A DNA stretch of 7,828 bases. Origin: Candidatus Bathyarchaeota archaeon. Its GTDB lineage: Archaea > Thermoproteota > Bathyarchaeia > TCS64. The position numbers were made by a program, and so were the translations under genes. The stretch covers positions 1-7,828 of the forward strand of contig JAOZIG010000330.1 in NCBI GenBank assembly GCA_026014515.1. The letters are read 5' to 3'. Every line of letters begins with the position of its first letter. Positions within the stretch are counted from its first letter, which is position 1. The notes beneath the pieces were generated by a model, which saw only the letters and a list, made by a program, of their open reading frames with translations, did no database searches and was not told where the DNA came from. Shown here in pieces: positions 5,829 to 7,828 of this stretch.

Positions 5829-6158
5829 ATGAATCAAGGCTGGATCGAGCGAACGCAGAAGACAATAGAGCAGCTTGAAAAGATCAAGGAGAAACGCGAC
5901 ATCGATAGACTGGAGATAGTGACTGGTATGAGGTTCAGCTTCGGTGCCCTTAGCCAGAGTCTCGGCGGATGGATGCAGTGGGTTAATAGCCCTGAGATTA
6001 TGAGTCAGTTTACCCGTGAGGAGTTGCTGGAGATCAGTGATAAGCTGATTGAGATGGTGTCTGAGTTTGTTGAGTATGACAGGGATATTACTGATTTTGG
6101 GATGCAGAAGGGTTTAGGCAAGCAACGTGAAGAAGACCCTAATAGGTTTGTAATTTAA
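5829..6158 (+). CDS. DUF2153-like conserved archaeal protein
   Basis: A 109-residue, mostly helical, soluble protein of unknown function. The opening helix is charged (residues 4-28, ERTQKTIEQLEKIKEKRD). It is followed by a conserved-looking core: MRFSFGALSQSLGGWMQWV (34-52), a short turn SPEIMSQFT (54-62) and an amphipathic helix EELLEISDKLIEMVSEFVEYD (64-84). The order of the core, with its GGWMQWVNSP and FTREEL motifs, resembles the archaeal family DUF2153; I recall this from the family pattern and could not check it. Start by the ATG at 5829, supported by the TATA box at 5792. It is a single-gene unit, since the T-tract terminator follows at once and the next gene has its own TATA box. 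The polar tail (93-109) looks flexible. Confidence 0.7.
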   Translation: MNQGWIERTQKTIEQLEKIKEKRDIDRLEIVTGMRFSFGALSQSLGGWMQWVNSPEIMSQFTREELLEISDKLIEMVSEFVEYDRDITDFGMQKGLGKQREEDPNRFVI

Positions 6159-6164
6159 CATTAA

Positions 6165-6193
6165 TTTTTTTTACCGTTTTTTGCCTATTTTTT
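6165..6193 (+). terminator. T-tract intrinsic terminator after the DUF2153-like gene
   Basis: Three T runs on the plus strand (T8 at 6165-6172, T6 at 6177-6182, T6 at 6188-6193) follow the stop codon by 6 bp, with no hairpin. This is the usual form of archaeal factor-independent termination. It falls upstream of the TATA box of the next gene. Confidence 0.7.
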
Positions 6194-6201
6194 CCTATGA
6201 C

Positions 6202-6208
6202 ATATATA
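6202..6208 (+). promoter_or_regulatory. TATA box of the seven-helix membrane protein gene
   Basis: ATATATA is centred 33 bp before the TTG at 6238, the same spacing as in the two other plus-strand promoters here. It predicts initiation near 6232, excludes the more upstream in-frame TTG at 6181 and supports 6238 as the start. Confidence 0.55.
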
Positions 6209-6237
6209 CATGTTTACCCAACTACCCACGTCGAATC

Positions 6238-7386
6238 TTGGACACTCTTACAATTGGGGTAAACATAATCAACGCTTTCGCGCCATTCCTATTCTCCTAC
6301 GTATTATACGACACCTATAAAGAGAAAAAACGAAGATTCTACCTATACTGGTTCCTTGCTTTACTAGCATACGGCATAAGTAACATCATCAACGCCAGCA
6401 TGCGATTCATGGGAACCGAGAACCCAAATACAGTCGCGTTAATCGGGGTGTTCGCATTTCTCGCCTTTACGGGGCTCTTGATGGGATTAGGTACACTCAC
6501 AAACCGGCTAAGACTTTACGGTCTCCTATCCATCGGGGTTCCACTAATCGCCATTATACTGTACCTGGCGGGGAAACCAGTTACCGCGTTTTCGATGTTC
6601 TTCATGATGCCTTACGTAGTAATCTCAATTGTTCTGGTGGCTATCAGTCTCAAATACAGGACAAACTTGAATCTGCTGATTCTTGGGTGGCTCTTTATTC
6701 TTGTTGCAAACATGGGTTTAGCCATCGGTGTTCTGGATTTTTTTAGTTCTCCCCTCTTGGCGTTGATGGGCAAGGTTTTCATCTTTTACTGGATGACGAG
6801 ACCATATTTCTCGACTTTTGCTGACTCGTTTGATGTTTTCATCAAAGAACCCAATATCGAGGATAATGTTCAGATGGAACGATACATCACGATGGTGGAG
6901 TCTGGCTCGCCAGTTGATATCTTGGACTGGGTTAATAGACAGATAGTGGCTACTGAGACTGGTGTAAGGTCGATTCTATTTCTCGTGGATAATGGAAATG
7001 ATTATGATATCGGTGAGTTAGAGGAAATTGAAAACCTCTATATTTTCAGGGTAATTGAGGGTTTCAGAAAATCTGGTATCATGTTCTCTGAACGAGTCAT
7101 GGATGTAAGCAATGACGTAAGTGAGCTTACTGTGCTTATCTATGACCTCCTTGAATACATCAGGGTAAACCAGTTGGATGTTCAGTTGTTTTTCTATGAT
7201 ATATCTGACATTATCAAGAGAAACGGGTGGAGACGAATCTATAGCCAGATGATATCTTTGATACCCCAATTCAAGGCATCAAACATTAGGGTAACTCTCA
7301 TCTATGATCAAGAAAAACTAGAAAACAAGTACATAGTGGAAATTCTCAGACATCTAGCGGACAACGTAATAAAACTAGAAGCCTAG
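6238..7386 (+). CDS. Seven-helix membrane protein with DUF835-like/degenerate RecA-like C-terminal domain
   Basis: A 382-residue protein. The N-terminal half has about seven hydrophobic segments (residues 4-24, 34-55, 65-86, 92-111, 116-138, 144-168, 171-190), with a basic loop KEKKRR after the first, which suggests a cytoplasmic side there. The remaining residues, about 196-382, are soluble. They contain alternating strands and helices: SILFLVDN, LYIFRVIEGF, VQLFFYDISDIIKRNG and IRVTLIYD. The pattern recalls DUF835 and other degenerate RecA-like domains fused to archaeal membrane sensors; no P-loop is seen, so ATP use is doubtful. A sensor or signalling role is inference. No ATG fits; the TTG at 6238 is chosen from the TATA box at 6202, while the frame stays open back to a TTG at 6181. 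The stop overlaps the stop of the opposing flavoprotein gene. The gene is not clearly linked to either neighbour. Confidence 0.75.
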   Translation: MDTLTIGVNIINAFAPFLFSYVLYDTYKEKKRRFYLYWFLALLAYGISNIINASMRFMGTENPNTVALIGVFAFLAFTGLLMGLGTLTNRLRLYGLLSIGVPLIAIILYLAGKPVTAFSMFFMMPYVVISIVLVAISLKYRTNLNLLILGWLFILVANMGLAIGVLDFFSSPLLALMGKVFIFYWMTRPYFSTFADSFDVFIKEPNIEDNVQMERYITMVESGSPVDILDWVNRQIVATETGVRSILFLVDNGNDYDIGELEEIENLYIFRVIEGFRKSGIMFSERVMDVSNDVSELTVLIYDLLEYIRVNQLDVQLFFYDISDIIKRNGWRRIYSQMISLIPQFKASNIRVTLIYDQEKLENKYIVEILRHLADNVIKLEA

Positions 7387-7793
7387 GCGAGTTTATCGCC
7401 AGCTCCCTTACCGCCGCTGCCTTGATAGATTTCATCTACCTTGCATGCGATTACGCTGTTTCCCGGGAGGGGGTTCTCTCGTTTAACAGCCATCTTGTGT
7501 CCTTTCTCGTAGATTGGGCCTTCTTTGATGTCCGTTGCCTTGCACTTGATCTGGTAGCTGCCGTTCTTGCCGTAGCAGACAAAGCTTACCCATCCTGTTT
7601 CCTTGACGTTGGCATAGGTTTTGTTGAGATAGTTGTTTACTACACATAATGTCTCGTCGTCTTCCCACCACCAGATGGCGACATAGATTACGTTTGGTAC
7701 GCCTGCTTTGTTGACGGTTGCCATGGGTATGACGCGCTGTGTGTTGAACGCTTCTTTGATGTTTTCTGGTACTTTTACCAATTTAATGACCAT
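7383..7793 (-). CDS. Pyridoxamine 5'-phosphate oxidase-like FMN-binding split-barrel protein
   Basis: A 136-residue member of the split-barrel flavoprotein superfamily. Visible signatures are the opening MATVNKAGVPNVIYV (24-38), which forms the first strands near the flavin phosphate, the KTYANVKETGWVSFVCY block (58-74), SYQIKCKATDI (79-89) and the closing strand SVIACKVDEIYQ (113-124) with a glycine-rich tail. Archaeal relatives of this size bind FMN or F420 and serve as reductases or oxidases of uncertain substrate; true PNPOx enzymes are longer, so pyridoxal phosphate synthesis is unlikely. In SYQIKCKA a cysteine stands where many relatives have glycine. Start by the ATG at 7793. A minus-strand TATA-like GTTATAAG (7820-7813) lies about 24 bp before it, so the mRNA may be leaderless. 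The gene ends in a CTAG that is also the stop of the convergent membrane-protein gene. Confidence 0.88.
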   Translation of the reverse strand: MVIKLVKVPENIKEAFNTQRVIPMATVNKAGVPNVIYVAIWWWEDDETLCVVNNYLNKTYANVKETGWVSFVCYGKNGSYQIKCKATDIKEGPIYEKGHKMAVKRENPLPGNSVIACKVDEIYQGSGGKGAGDKLA

Positions 7794-7812
7794 CTTTTGT
7801 GTCCTGTCCGGG

Positions 7813-7820
7813 CTTATAAC
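7813..7820 (-). promoter_or_regulatory. TATA box of the flavoprotein gene
   Basis: GTTATAAG on the minus strand is centred about 24 bp before the ATG at 7793. That spacing puts initiation at or beside the start codon, as in leaderless archaeal mRNAs. Sequence further upstream is outside the window. Confidence 0.5.
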
Positions 7821-7828
7821 AGTTGGCT

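Overview
The window looks like archaeal chromosome. Supporting signs are AT-rich TATA boxes about 25-35 bp before starts, genes with almost no leader and few Shine-Dalgarno sites, a class II tRNA-Ser with an encoded CCA, a DUF2153-like small protein and a T-tract terminator. The lineage cannot be fixed from this sequence; an uncultured Thermoproteota/Bathyarchaeia-like or Asgard genome is a reasonable guess, nothing more.

Left block (1-4808, all minus strand; transcribed from 4808 towards 1): a LarA-like nickel-pincer racemase/epimerase, a metallo-beta-lactamase-fold hydrolase, an MFS transporter, an ABC solute-binding protein and an ABC permease. The permease ends early, just after its EAA loop, near the window edge. 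Gaps are about 50, 50, 19 and 4 bp, so this reads as one operon, perhaps with an internal promoter before the hydrolase. The likely theme is uptake of a small organic acid or related solute, hydrolysis of an ester or lactone, and inversion of a 2-hydroxyacid centre. The substrate is unknown.

Middle (4809-5828): a 173-bp divergent intergenic region has an almost C-free, G/T-rich plus strand, which gives an A/C-rich leader for the racemase, plus an inverted repeat and a TATA box. It leads into a vapBC toxin-antitoxin pair joined by an ATGA overlap. The toxin stop lies 4 bp from the 3' end of a convergent tRNA-Ser(GGA). A short divergent promoter region separates the tRNA from the next gene and carries two more inverted repeats.

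Right block (5829-7828): a DUF2153-like helical protein (+) ending in a triple T-tract terminator; a seven-helix membrane protein with a DUF835-like or degenerate RecA-like cytoplasmic domain (+), probably starting at a TTG; and a pyridoxamine-phosphate-oxidase-like flavoprotein (-), whose stop codon interlocks with that of the membrane protein at a CTAG.

No CRISPR array, insertion sequence or rRNA was seen. The most notable items are the LarA-like operon, the vapBC/tRNA-Ser arrangement, the truncated permease and the unusual regulatory sequence around 4809-4981.
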